17,397 nt of DNA, from the NCBI GenBank assembly GCA_022564695.1, contig JADFKX010000022.1, forward strand, positions 1 to 17,397, in the 5' to 3' direction. Numbering within the stretch: the first letter of the stretch is position 1; every line of letters starts with the position of its first letter. Of this stretch, positions 7,060 through 14,189 are shown piece by piece. The position numbers were made by a program, and so were the translations under genes. This DNA comes from Chloroflexota bacterium (lineage in GTDB: Bacteria > Chloroflexota > Dehalococcoidia > SM23-28-2 > RBG-16-64-32). The notes under the pieces are model-generated. The model searched no databases, was not told where the DNA came from, and worked only from the letters and a program-made list of their open reading frames with translations.

Positions 7060-7527
7060 CTAGCCCCGGGCTCTGGAAGCCCTGACACCGACTCGGGGGC
7101 GGCGGCCGGCGGAGCGGCCGTTACCCGGCTTGCCCCGCGTTGTCAGCTCAACAACCCTGCCGTCGCTTTTCTCTCCTTCTACCACAACCGTCTCCATACC
7201 CTGCAGCAGGAGCAGAAGCCGCCGCTGCCGGTCTCGAGGTAGTCGACCCAGATACCGCAATAGATCTGGGTCAATGTTGGACTCGTAGCCCTTGTATATC
7301 TGACGAAGAGTCCGCACCGTCGGGTAGCCGGCCGCCTCGAACAGGTCATTTGGATCCACCTGAATCGCCTTTGCTACGCGAAGCAGCACGGCCGCGCTGG
7401 GGCTTTTCACGTCCCCGTTCTCCAGCTGAGAAAGGTATCCCTGGCTGACAGACGCGCTGCCTGCCAGTTGCCCCTGAGTAAGACCGAACTCTTCTCGCAA
7501 CTCCCGTATCCTATCTCCGAGCTTCAT
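7060..7527 (-). CDS. XRE-family helix-turn-helix regulator with C-terminal [VI]DPDLL tail
   Basis: The 155-aa protein has an HTH_3/XRE DNA-binding domain at residues 4-62 (LGDRIRELREEFGLTQGQLA, then SQGYLSQLENGDV, the recognition region). Next come a linker, a short amphipathic tail at 85-111 that begins IDPDLL, and a basic Gly/Arg-rich end (about 130-155). The basic end is missing from its paralogue at 8071-8430. The ATG at 7527 has GGAGGG seven bases upstream. A sigma70-type promoter with a palindrome in its spacer lies just upstream, so it can be expressed apart from the pilus operon and may regulate itself. The downstream small protein shares only the tail. Targets are unknown; the pilus operon and its own promoter are the obvious candidates. 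Confidence 0.85.
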   Translation of the reverse strand: MKLGDRIRELREEFGLTQGQLAGSASVSQGYLSQLENGDVKSPSAAVLLRVAKAIQVDPNDLFEAAGYPTVRTLRQIYKGYESNIDPDLLRYLGRLPRDRQRRLLLLLQGMETVVVEGEKSDGRVVELTTRGKPGNGRSAGRRPRVGVRASRARG

Positions 7528-7556
7528 GAGCTTGCCCTCCGATAAGGGTCTGAATG

Positions 7557-7585
7557 ATTGTCTATCGTCGCCTTGGCGGTGTCAA
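7557..7585 (-). promoter_or_regulatory. Sigma70-type promoter of the XRE regulator and small protein, with palindrome in the spacer
   Basis: On the minus strand a perfect -35 TTGACA (7585-7580) and a -10 GACAAT (7562-7557, four of six consensus bases) are 17 bases apart. This places the start of transcription near 7550 and leaves a leader of about 23 bases. The spacer contains CGCCAAGGCG, a two-fold symmetric sequence that could be an operator for the XRE protein itself. Confidence 0.6.
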
Positions 7586-7610
7586 CACTACCCACTTGGC
7601 TGCCAGGGGG

Positions 7611-7641
7611 CCGCCGATTTATCAAGGTTGCAGATTGGCGG
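7611..7641 (-). repeat. Imperfect inverted repeat between DUF192 gene and XRE gene
   Basis: CCGCCGAT (7611-7618) and ATTGGCGG (7634-7641) pair at seven of eight positions around a 15-base loop, 16 bases after the stop of the DUF192 gene. It has no T-run. It may be a 3' hairpin of the pilus transcript or an operator half-site pair near the XRE promoter. Confidence 0.35.
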
Positions 7642-7657
7642 TTCTGGTTCATGACCA

Positions 7658-8011
7658 TCACTCCTGATCGACCAGGGCCAACTGATCCCCCGTCTGTACC
7701 TGCGCTTTCTCCGCCGCGCCCGCATTCAACTCCAGGGCGCTATGAGCACCACCGAAGGCCATGGACGCCCGAAAAGGCTTCATCCGCGGCACCACCTTGA
7801 CCACTTTTAGAGACCGGTCCAGGAACACAACATCGATGGCGAAGCGCATGAATGCAGTATGTATAGAGGAGCTGGGCTTTAGGAGAAGCCCTGTCTCCTC
7901 AGGAAGACCCTTGCGGCCCATGAGGCCCCAGAATCGAGACCAGATGCCATCCGCCAGACGGACATCTTGAGCCACCACCGTGGCCTTAGTCTCGTTGATG
8001 ATGCGCAACAT
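7658..8011 (-). CDS. DUF192 family protein
   Basis: The 117-aa protein belongs to the DUF192 family (small beta-rich domain). Recognisable parts are VRLADGIWSRFWGLMGRKGL at residues 17-36, the SSSIHTAFMRFAIDVVFLD segment (47-65) and the A...LEL..GAA..AQV..GD end (92-109). Its molecular role is not established. DUF192 genes are often seen beside tad-type pilus genes. I place the start at 8011 because GGAG lies six bases upstream and the family begins there. An upstream ATG at 8056 would add 15 unconserved residues with a poorer ribosome binding site. It follows the XRE gene at 8071 by 59 bases, on the same strand. No signal peptide is seen with this start. Confidence 0.82.
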   Translation of the reverse strand: MLRIINETKATVVAQDVRLADGIWSRFWGLMGRKGLPEETGLLLKPSSSIHTAFMRFAIDVVFLDRSLKVVKVVPRMKPFRASMAFGGAHSALELNAGAAEKAQVQTGDQLALVDQE

Positions 8012-8070
8012 GGAGAACTCCGCTGATTCCACCAAAATACCAGAGTAACAGATCATTCTTCCGGCGGCCT

Positions 8071-8430
8071 CTACGTCACCCCAACAGCGGGCTCCCGCTC
8101 CATCCCTTCCAGGAATCGCAGCAGATACCGCTGCTGGTCGAGGGGCAGCCGGGCCAGAAAGCGCAATAGGTCTGGGTCAACGGGAGTCTCATACTCTGTC
8201 TCTGGCGCGGAGCTCAGAACCTCTGTGTAGCCAGCCGCCTCTAGCAGGCAGCGCGGGTCCACATGCAGCGCCTGTGCCAGACGAAACAGCACTGCAGCGC
8301 TGGGGTTCTGCACTTCATCGTTCTCAATCTGAGACAGGTATCCCTGGCTCAACCCCGCTTGCGACGCAAGCTGAGCCTGGCTCATTCCGATCTCCTCTCG
8401 GAGACCCCTGATCTTCTGCCCGAGACCCAT
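8071..8430 (-). CDS. XRE-family helix-turn-helix regulator at the end of the tad operon
   Basis: The 119-aa protein is a paralogue of the regulator at 7060-7527. The HTH is at residues 4-62 (LGQKIRGLREEIGMSQAQLA, then SQGYLSQIENDEV), and the tail that begins VDPDLL at 84-110. The linker is rich in Glu and Thr, and the protein ends soon after the tail. I choose the ATG at 8430 because AGAGGTGG lies just upstream and the paralogue starts at the same point. An ATG at 8448, six codons earlier, overlaps the tadC stop in a TAATG, so coupling with tadC is likely with either start. No promoter of its own is visible, which makes it part of the pilus transcript and a candidate feedback regulator. Confidence 0.85.
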   Translation of the reverse strand: MGLGQKIRGLREEIGMSQAQLASQAGLSQGYLSQIENDEVQNPSAAVLFRLAQALHVDPRCLLEAAGYTEVLSSAPETEYETPVDPDLLRFLARLPLDQQRYLLRFLEGMEREPAVGVT

Positions 8431-8447
8431 TCCAACCACCTCTTCCA

Positions 8448-9362
8448 TTACACCGAAAACGATGTGGCTATCCGGATAATTGCCGGACCTAATATCACAA
8501 GCATGAACGCTGGGAAGATGAACAGGACGAGCGGAAAGATCATCTTGATCGGCGCCTCGTGGGCGGTTTTCTCAGCTGCCTGACGTCGGCGCGTCCTCAT
8601 CTGATCTGACTGCACACGGAGCACCTGGGCTATGCCAACACCCAGCTGCTCTGCCTGAATAATCGAATTGATGAAGCCAGTCAGCTCGTCCACACCCAAC
8701 CTGTCGGCCATCTCCTTCAGCGCCTCGCGGCGCATCTTACCCATTGCTACGTCTCGCAGCATGTTGGACAGCTCAATAGCCAGCGGACCGCTGCTCTTCT
8801 CGGCCACACGGGCCAGCGCGGCATCCAATCCAAGCCCTGACTCAACACAGGTAGTCACCAAATCCAGCGCGTCAGGCAGAGCCTTGAGCACCTTCTTCTG
8901 GCGCACCTTTACGCGGCCCTTAAGCCAGACACCGGGAAGCATCCAACCAAACACGCCGAACGCCAGCACCGCCCCCGCCTGCTGAACACCGATGGCGCCC
9001 AACACGACGACGACGGAGACAAGTGTGAAGCCCGATAGCAGGCCGACGCTGAGCATCCAGAACACTACGTAGGCGTTTACCGTCATTGGGTTTCCGGCCA
9101 TGAGCAGCTGTTTTTCAATATTAGCCAGGACTCTCGCCGGCAACACCGAAGTTGCCGCATTCGAAAGCGCCTCAATGCCCGGCGCCAGGACACGGTCTGC
9201 AAACGGTACACTAAGGTCAGCCTCCCCTTCCACAATCTCCACCGCCCGCGTCTTGAAATCCTGTATTCGTGCCTCCATTACCGAAGGAGCGCGACGCCCC
9301 AGTCCAAGCACCAGACTGGCAACCGTCAGAAACACCAGGAGACCGATAATTACGATAAGCAT
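8448..9362 (-). CDS. tadC: Tad pilus inner-membrane platform protein TadC
   Basis: The 304-aa membrane protein has a type II secretion system F (T2SSF) domain. It pairs with TadB to form the platform that the ATPase CpaF acts on during Flp pilus assembly. An N-terminal membrane segment (1-20) is followed by a cytoplasmic part, two central membrane segments (about 99-140), the conserved helical region (LPDALDLVTTCVESGLGLDAAL, given here in two runs: LPDALDLVTTC and VESGLGLDAAL) and a final membrane segment near the C-terminus (PLVLFIFPAFMLVILGPAI). Length is usual for TadC. It lies nine bases after tadB, and its stop overlaps the ATG at 8448 of the following regulator. Confidence 0.9.
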   Translation of the reverse strand: MLIVIIGLLVFLTVASLVLGLGRRAPSVMEARIQDFKTRAVEIVEGEADLSVPFADRVLAPGIEALSNAATSVLPARVLANIEKQLLMAGNPMTVNAYVVFWMLSVGLLSGFTLVSVVVVLGAIGVQQAGAVLAFGVFGWMLPGVWLKGRVKVRQKKVLKALPDALDLVTTCVESGLGLDAALARVAEKSSGPLAIELSNMLRDVAMGKMRREALKEMADRLGVDELTGFINSIIQAEQLGVGIAQVLRVQSDQMRTRRRQAAEKTAHEAPIKMIFPLVLFIFPAFMLVILGPAIIRIATSFSV

Positions 9363-9371
9363 GGTTAACCT

Positions 9372-10352
9372 CTAAACGTCTATCGCCAGCAACTTCTTCA
9401 TCGTAAATGCTCCCAGAACCTCTAACACCACGGCGGCTAGAAGCATGCCTTGTCCCGCAGTTGTCGTGAACAGCAACCCCACGTAGTCAGGGGCAATTAG
9501 CAGAAACAACAACAGCATGCCCACCGGCAAGCCGCCGACGACGATGCCGGTCATCCGCTGCTGGGAGGTAAGGGTCGCGATCTCTCCCCGAATGCGCTCC
9601 CGCTCACGCATCGTGAACGCGACGCTCTCCAGGATCTCCGCTAGATTACCGCCCACGCTGCGCTGAATGTTGACCGCCGTGAGCACCATCTCCAGATCCG
9701 GGCTGTCTATCCGGCTTCCCATCGCCTGAAGTGCGTCCTCGGCGCTCATGCCCAGGTTAGCGTCCCGGAGCATCCGCTTCAGCTCCGTGCCTAGGGGCGC
9801 GTCAAGCTGACCGGCGGTGAACTCAAAGCTTTGCATCAGCCCGTAACCTGATTTGAGGGAGTTCGCCACCATCCCGAGCATCTCTACCATTTGGCCATCG
9901 ATCTTCTTGCCACGGGAGCTTCTCTTGGAGCCGACCCAGATGGCCGGCAGGCTGTAGCCAAGCACCGCCAAGCCGAGCCCCATGGCGATGGCAAGCACAC
10001 CTTGGCTAAAGATAAACGGCACCGCAAAGAACACTATCGCCGCCACATAGCGGATTATGTAGTATTCGCCCACCCGCAGAGGCACCCCTGCTCTCTCCAG
10101 GTTCAGCGCCACTTGCTCCGAGCCCCTGAGCTGCCCAATGAAGCTGCTCAGAATCGGCAGGCCGCTGTATGAGCGCTGCCGCAGTACCGGCCCCTGTTGC
10201 TCATCCCGCTGCGTCTCACCCGTCTGCCTTTTGTTCCGGAACGTATCCAGCCGCTCCTCCATGGCGCTTTGGCGAGAGGAGCGAAGCCCAACGACAAAGG
10301 AGAACACGGCCAGCAGGACCGTCAGCGCGATTATTACCAGCAGGACGTCCAT
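9372..10352 (-). CDS. tadB: Tad pilus inner-membrane platform protein TadB
   Basis: The 326-aa membrane protein has a T2SSF domain and is the partner of TadC in the pilus assembly platform. It shows an N-terminal membrane segment (DVLLVIIALTVLLAVFSFVV), a charged cytoplasmic part, two central membrane segments, the conserved region MLGMVANSLKSGYGLMQSFE and a C-terminal hydrophobic region ending MKKLLAIDV. The start at 10352 lies four bases after the cpaF stop, with a G-rich tract (10364-10372) and AGGG upstream serving as the ribosome binding site. The frame is open further upstream through the end of cpaF, but those residues (Ser/Arg/Trp-rich) are not family sequence. Confidence 0.9.
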   Translation of the reverse strand: MDVLLVIIALTVLLAVFSFVVGLRSSRQSAMEERLDTFRNKRQTGETQRDEQQGPVLRQRSYSGLPILSSFIGQLRGSEQVALNLERAGVPLRVGEYYIIRYVAAIVFFAVPFIFSQGVLAIAMGLGLAVLGYSLPAIWVGSKRSSRGKKIDGQMVEMLGMVANSLKSGYGLMQSFEFTAGQLDAPLGTELKRMLRDANLGMSAEDALQAMGSRIDSPDLEMVLTAVNIQRSVGGNLAEILESVAFTMRERERIRGEIATLTSQQRMTGIVVGGLPVGMLLLFLLIAPDYVGLLFTTTAGQGMLLAAVVLEVLGAFTMKKLLAIDV

Positions 10353-10356
10353 CGCC

Positions 10357-11721
10357 CTAGACTCCCCCCCCCACCAGGAACACGCTCTCCGGCAGCTGGA
10401 TGCCGGCCTGCTCAAACCTCTCCGCGAATGTGGGCCGGAGGCCGGTGGCCGTCAAACGACCAATAATTCGTCCTTCCGAATCTACACCAGTCTGATTGAA
10501 CTTAAACAGGTCCTGCATGGTCACGATCTGGCCCTCCATGCCGATAATCTCGGTCACATGGGTCACCCGCCTCACGCCATCGCTGAAGCGCGCTAGCTGC
10601 ACCATGAGATGCAGCGCGGAGGCCACCTGTTCCCGGATCGCCTGGCTTGGAAGATCCAGGTTGGCCATTAGAACCATATTCTCGATGCGGGCCAGCGCAT
10701 CGCGCGGGGAGTTGGCATGAACCGTAGACAGGGAGCCTTCGTGACCCGTGTTCATGGCGTTCAGCATGTCAAACGCTTCCGGCCCGCGCACCTCACCGAT
10801 GATGATACGGTCAGGGCGCATACGCAGGCTGTTACGTAAAAGCTCGCGCTGGCTGATCTCCCCCTTGCCATCAATGTTTGCGGGCCGCGCCTCCAGGCTC
10901 ACAACATGCGGCTGTTGCATCCTGAGCTCGGTCGGGTCTTCGATGGTGATTATGCGCTCGCTCTCCGGAATGTAGGCGGAAAGCGCGTTTAGGAACGTTG
11001 TCTTGCCGGTGCCGGTACCACCAGAGATGAGTGTGTTCAGGCGGAGCTTTACGCAGGCCTTCAGAAACTGCGCCATTTCCGCCTCTATGGTGCCGGTCGC
11101 GACCAGCTCATCCATCGTCATCTTGTCTGCGCGGAACTTCCGAATCGTGATCGTCGCGCTCTTGGGAGATGCAGGCGGGATGACCACGTTGACACGGGAG
11201 CCGTCAGGCAGACGAGCGTCCACCATCGGCGACGATTCATCCACGCGGCGCCCCAGGGGAGCTACGATCCTTTCGATAATCCGCTGAATGTGTTCCGCAT
11301 CTCGGAAGCGAATATCGCTCAGGTAAATGATGCCTTCCCGCTCAAAGTACACTTCGTCGGGGGCGTTCACCATCACCTCGGACACTGAGGGGTCACGAAT
11401 CATTCCATCGATTGGCCCCAGCCCAACGACCTCGTCCACCACCCGCGCCAGGATCTGATCGCGGGTGATGCCACCCACGGAAGGCATTTCGCGTCGGAGC
11501 ATAGTCTCCGTAGCCTGCTCCACCAGACCTCGCCTCTCATCGGGCGCCATAGAGCTGATCTGGTCGGCGTCTAGCTCTTCAATCAGCATCTGATGCATTC
11601 TGAAGATCAGACCCTCCATATCCTCATTGTGGCGGCCCGGAATGCTCTTAGATGAGACGCTTTCCGGTCTGGCCAATGGACTGCCTTGGGAACGGTTGCT
11701 GCCTGGTTGCCAGCTAGGCAT
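10357..11721 (-). CDS. cpaF: Tad pilus assembly ATPase CpaF/TadA
   Basis: The 454-aa secretion ATPase of the VirB11/GspE-like family provides the energy for Flp pilus assembly. Visible motifs are the Walker A GGTGTGKTT at 234-242, Asp box ITIEDPTEL at 258-266, Walker B RIIIGEVRG at 305-313 and the His-box region GHEGSLSTVHANSPRDAL at 327-344. An N-terminal helical domain (about 35-115) precedes the core. The first 30 residues are Ser/Pro-rich and poorly conserved. The start at 11721 lies four bases after the cpaE stop, with GGTGGAG upstream inside the end of cpaE. The C-terminus ends in Gly-Gly-Gly-Val encoded by a nine-G tract just before the stop. Confidence 0.95.
   Translation of the reverse strand: MPSWQPGSNRSQGSPLARPESVSSKSIPGRHNEDMEGLIFRMHQMLIEELDADQISSMAPDERRGLVEQATETMLRREMPSVGGITRDQILARVVDEVVGLGPIDGMIRDPSVSEVMVNAPDEVYFEREGIIYLSDIRFRDAEHIQRIIERIVAPLGRRVDESSPMVDARLPDGSRVNVVIPPASPKSATITIRKFRADKMTMDELVATGTIEAEMAQFLKACVKLRLNTLISGGTGTGKTTFLNALSAYIPESERIITIEDPTELRMQQPHVVSLEARPANIDGKGEISQRELLRNSLRMRPDRIIIGEVRGPEAFDMLNAMNTGHEGSLSTVHANSPRDALARIENMVLMANLDLPSQAIREQVASALHLMVQLARFSDGVRRVTHVTEIIGMEGQIVTMQDLFKFNQTGVDSEGRIIGRLTATGLRPTFAERFEQAGIQLPESVFLVGGGV
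10364..10372 (-). repeat. Nine-G homopolymer at the 3' end of cpaF
   Basis: The minus strand has nine consecutive G residues covering the last Gly codons of cpaF, two codons before its stop and 12 bases before the tadB ATG. It also serves as a purine-rich ribosome binding region for tadB. With eight Gs the reading frame would pass the cpaF stop and enter tadB in frame. Confidence 0.85.
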
Positions 11722-11725
11722 CTCT

Positions 11726-12967
11726 CTACTCCACCTTCACTTCTGTTTGCTCTTCCGTTGCTGTTCCAAGAATGCGTCTGAAGAGGCCTCTGCCGCCCTG
11801 TTTCTGCTGCTGTTGCTTCGGCTGAACGCCGCTGAGCGCGTAGGCCAGCTCCACCATGCTCTCCGAAGCCTTGGATGTGGGCTTCGTCACCACCACCGGC
11901 ATGCCCAACTGGGTGGCGGTGCTGATATTCCGGTCATACGGGATGGACCAGAAGACCTCCCGGCCTAACATTCGCTTGATCTCCTGAGGCTGAACGTTGC
12001 TAGCCTCGTTGGTGGCGTTGATCAGCAGCTTCACCTTGTCCTGGGGAAAGTTCCAAGAGCGGAGCATATCTAACGCCAAGAGGGTGTCCTTTAGGCTGGC
12101 CATATCCACAGTCGCCACAAGGAGCACCAGCGTAGCCAGCTCCAGCGCCCGCGCTACTATGTCGTTGAACGTCCCTGGCGTGTCCAGGATGACGTAGTCA
12201 TACGTCTGCGCCAGCAGAGTTATTACGCGCTCGATGTGGCCGGCGTGAACGCTCCGCCAGTCTGTAGGCCGAACCGGCGCCGGCAGGATCGTCACCCCAG
12301 TGTTATGGGTGTAGAGACAGTCCTGGAGCATCTCCCGGGTGATCTCTTCCTCCGGTAATGCCAGATCGGCGATGCTGCGCTCCACCGGTATGTCCATCAG
12401 GATGGCTACGTCACCGAATCGGGTGTCCAGGTCGACAAGCACGACCGACTGGCCGGTCTTCTGCACCAGGGCTGTGCCCAGGTTGGTTGAGATCGTAGTC
12501 TTTCCGATACCGCCCTTGGCGCCGAACACCGTCAGTACCGTGCCGCAGGCCAGCGGCTCCTCAACTTCACCCGATATACGCGCTTGCTTCCGTTCCTCCT
12601 GAGCCAGCACGTCATAGATGGACTTGACCAGCTCCTCTTCGCGCACGGGTGTTATGAGATAGTCGCTTACACCGGCAAGCATGGCCTTGCGAATGCTGAC
12701 CGGGTCTTGGATTGAGGAGTAGGCGACTACCGGAGACTGAGGTAGAAGGTCCGCCACCGCCTCCACTGTTTGCAGGGCTCTAACTACAGGCTCCTCTACG
12801 GCGATGACGACGATGTCTGGCTCAGCTTCCTTTGCCAGCGAAACGGCTTCGATCCCATAGCCGGCCTCGCCCAGCACGGCGAAGCCCGATAGGGCCAGCA
12901 TCTTCTGGACCTCAGACCTTGCGATCTGGTCCTGGTCAATTACTATTACTCGCGGGTTACGTGACAT
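11726..12967 (-). CDS. cpaE: CpaE/TadZ-like pilus localisation ATPase with degenerate receiver domain
   Basis: The 413-aa protein has an N-terminal response-receiver-like domain (about 6-122) and a MinD/ParA-type P-loop ATPase (about 142-380). The ATPase has the deviant Walker A GAKGGIGKTT at 149-158, VLVDLDTRFGDVA (177-189) and LDTPGTF at 261-267. CpaE/TadZ proteins position the pilus machine. In the receiver, the acidic residues D11 and D13 are kept. The phospho-acceptor position, expected after PDIVVI, is Ala56, and the usual Lys before Pro is Thr106. It therefore probably cannot be phosphorylated, as in other TadZ proteins with atypical receivers. A Gln-rich stretch (384-390) precedes the tail. 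GGGAG lies upstream of the ATG. It follows cpaB by 41 bases, with no secretin gene between. Confidence 0.9.
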   Translation of the reverse strand: MSRNPRVIVIDQDQIARSEVQKMLALSGFAVLGEAGYGIEAVSLAKEAEPDIVVIAVEEPVVRALQTVEAVADLLPQSPVVAYSSIQDPVSIRKAMLAGVSDYLITPVREEELVKSIYDVLAQEERKQARISGEVEEPLACGTVLTVFGAKGGIGKTTISTNLGTALVQKTGQSVVLVDLDTRFGDVAILMDIPVERSIADLALPEEEITREMLQDCLYTHNTGVTILPAPVRPTDWRSVHAGHIERVITLLAQTYDYVILDTPGTFNDIVARALELATLVLLVATVDMASLKDTLLALDMLRSWNFPQDKVKLLINATNEASNVQPQEIKRMLGREVFWSIPYDRNISTATQLGMPVVVTKPTSKASESMVELAYALSGVQPKQQQQKQGGRGLFRRILGTATEEQTEVKVE

Positions 12968-13008
12968 CGCCCTTTACTCCCTCAACCTCTCCCAGCTACT
13001 CCTTATTT

Positions 13009-13836
13009 TTATGACTGAAGTCCCAAGAGAGCTGCACAGGTGGGCGCCGCTCCGTCTTCGGCCCACACAGTTCGGCTAGCCACTGGGCTAGAGTCGCCGA
13101 AGCCGCGCAGCGCTAGAGCCAGCCGTGGCGTTGCGCACGCCTCGGCCACGGCGAGAACCTCACCGTGCGCCGGCGATACCGCCAGTGTGACAGTGGTGGC
13201 CTCAGGGTTGATCTCGGAACCGTCTCCGCCGATCACGGGCGCCTCGTCGCCTTCGCTCACCAAAGCACGCGTTACGTCCTGATCGACGCTCAACACCAGG
13301 ATGTTCTGCAGAATCGTCTGGGCTATGCTGTCTTGCTCTACCGCCATGGTAAGGATGACGTCCACGTAATCGCCCGGCCTGATGAGACCGCTGGCGCCGA
13401 TTACGTTGCTAACCTGAATAGAGACCGCGCGCTTGCCCTCCGGAATCACGAAGGCCAGCGGCGGGTTCTCTCCATCGGCGATAGCGGCACCGGTGGCTGT
13501 GACTTTCGTTGTAATTACCTGCTCACCAGCAACGAGCGGAACCCGCACCACCTGACCAATGACACCCTCCGTGTCCGCGAAAACTCCGGCCAGCACCGTG
13601 TTGACCGTGATGTCCTTGGTCTCCACCATCCCCTCTTCGATGCGGGTGCCAGCGGCGATATCCACACTGGCGACGACCACAGGCGTCACCTCTCCCCCGG
13701 AAATCTCACCGCCGCCGCCATCGCCAGCCTGGCTCAGGTAAACGACGATGAGCACCGCACTGACGAGCCCCAGGAACAGGCCTAGTAGGATGAGACCTCT
13801 GTTTGACCTACCGCCTAACGCTTGATTCTTGATCAT
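13009..13836 (-). CDS. cpaB: Flp pilus assembly protein CpaB/RcpC
   Basis: The 275-aa protein has one N-terminal membrane anchor (about 14-35), a Gly-rich linker (39-48), a SAF domain (about 51-112, VASVDIAAGTRIEEGMV then GQVVRVPLVAGEQV) and the CpaB/RcpC domain (from about 128, with PEGKRAVSIQV and LIRPGDYVDVILT). CpaB is an accessory factor of Tad pilus assembly that faces the outside of the cytoplasmic membrane. GGTGAGG lies upstream of the ATG at 13836. A 353-nt gap without genes separates it from tadE upstream. Its usual partner, a CpaC/RcpA secretin, is absent. Confidence 0.88.
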   Translation of the reverse strand: MIKNQALGGRSNRGLILLGLFLGLVSAVLIVVYLSQAGDGGGGEISGGEVTPVVVASVDIAAGTRIEEGMVETKDITVNTVLAGVFADTEGVIGQVVRVPLVAGEQVITTKVTATGAAIADGENPPLAFVIPEGKRAVSIQVSNVIGASGLIRPGDYVDVILTMAVEQDSIAQTILQNILVLSVDQDVTRALVSEGDEAPVIGGDGSEINPEATTVTLAVSPAHGEVLAVAEACATPRLALALRGFGDSSPVASRTVWAEDGAAPTCAALLGLQS

Positions 13837-14189
13837 CGCTTACCTCACCAATCACAATTTTTCTTTCGCGACCCGCCGAAAGCGGGCCACAATAAAACGT
13901 CATTACAAATCTAATGATGTTATTGAGGCCGATCTGTTACGGATTAAACGTGGCCAGGCGATTAATTCTTGTGGGGAGGGGACATAAGTTGGTCGCAGCC
14001 CGAATGCCGATGGCCCTTGCGATGGGCTGGAGGTCTGAGGTCTTGGACTCACTGAACAAGTGGAGTTCATCCGCGGACATCATGTACCGGGGGTTGATCG
14101 CTTTAGTGATGCTCCGGGTGCTCCCGGTGCTATCGCGGGCGCAGGTTGCCTTTAGCCTGCGGGAAGTATAATCGGAGGAGCCAGCGGCG
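13837..14189. other. Non-coding gap inside the tad locus (tadE to cpaB)
   Basis: These 353 bases hold no convincing gene on either strand. They contain a weak hairpin 28 bases after the tadE stop (CGCAGG at 14140-14145 with CCTGCG at 14156-14161), without a T-run, and an A/T-richer block at about 13855-13970 before cpaB. A small CCCGC/GCGGG hairpin lies at about 13872-13886. A promoter for cpaB is likely here, but I find no good -35/-10 pair. A plus-strand frame (13914-14171) has no ribosome binding site and no recognisable sequence. Confidence 0.55.

Noticed and set aside
13868..13891. Hairpin near the cpaB leader as a terminator
   Set aside because: The stem is only about five base pairs and neither strand has a following T-run. 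On the minus strand it is followed by an A-rich stretch before the cpaB ribosome binding site.
13914..14171. 85-codon plus-strand frame in the tadE-cpaB gap
   Set aside because: No ribosome binding site, no recognisable family, opposite to the operon. It might be a chance frame in a control region.
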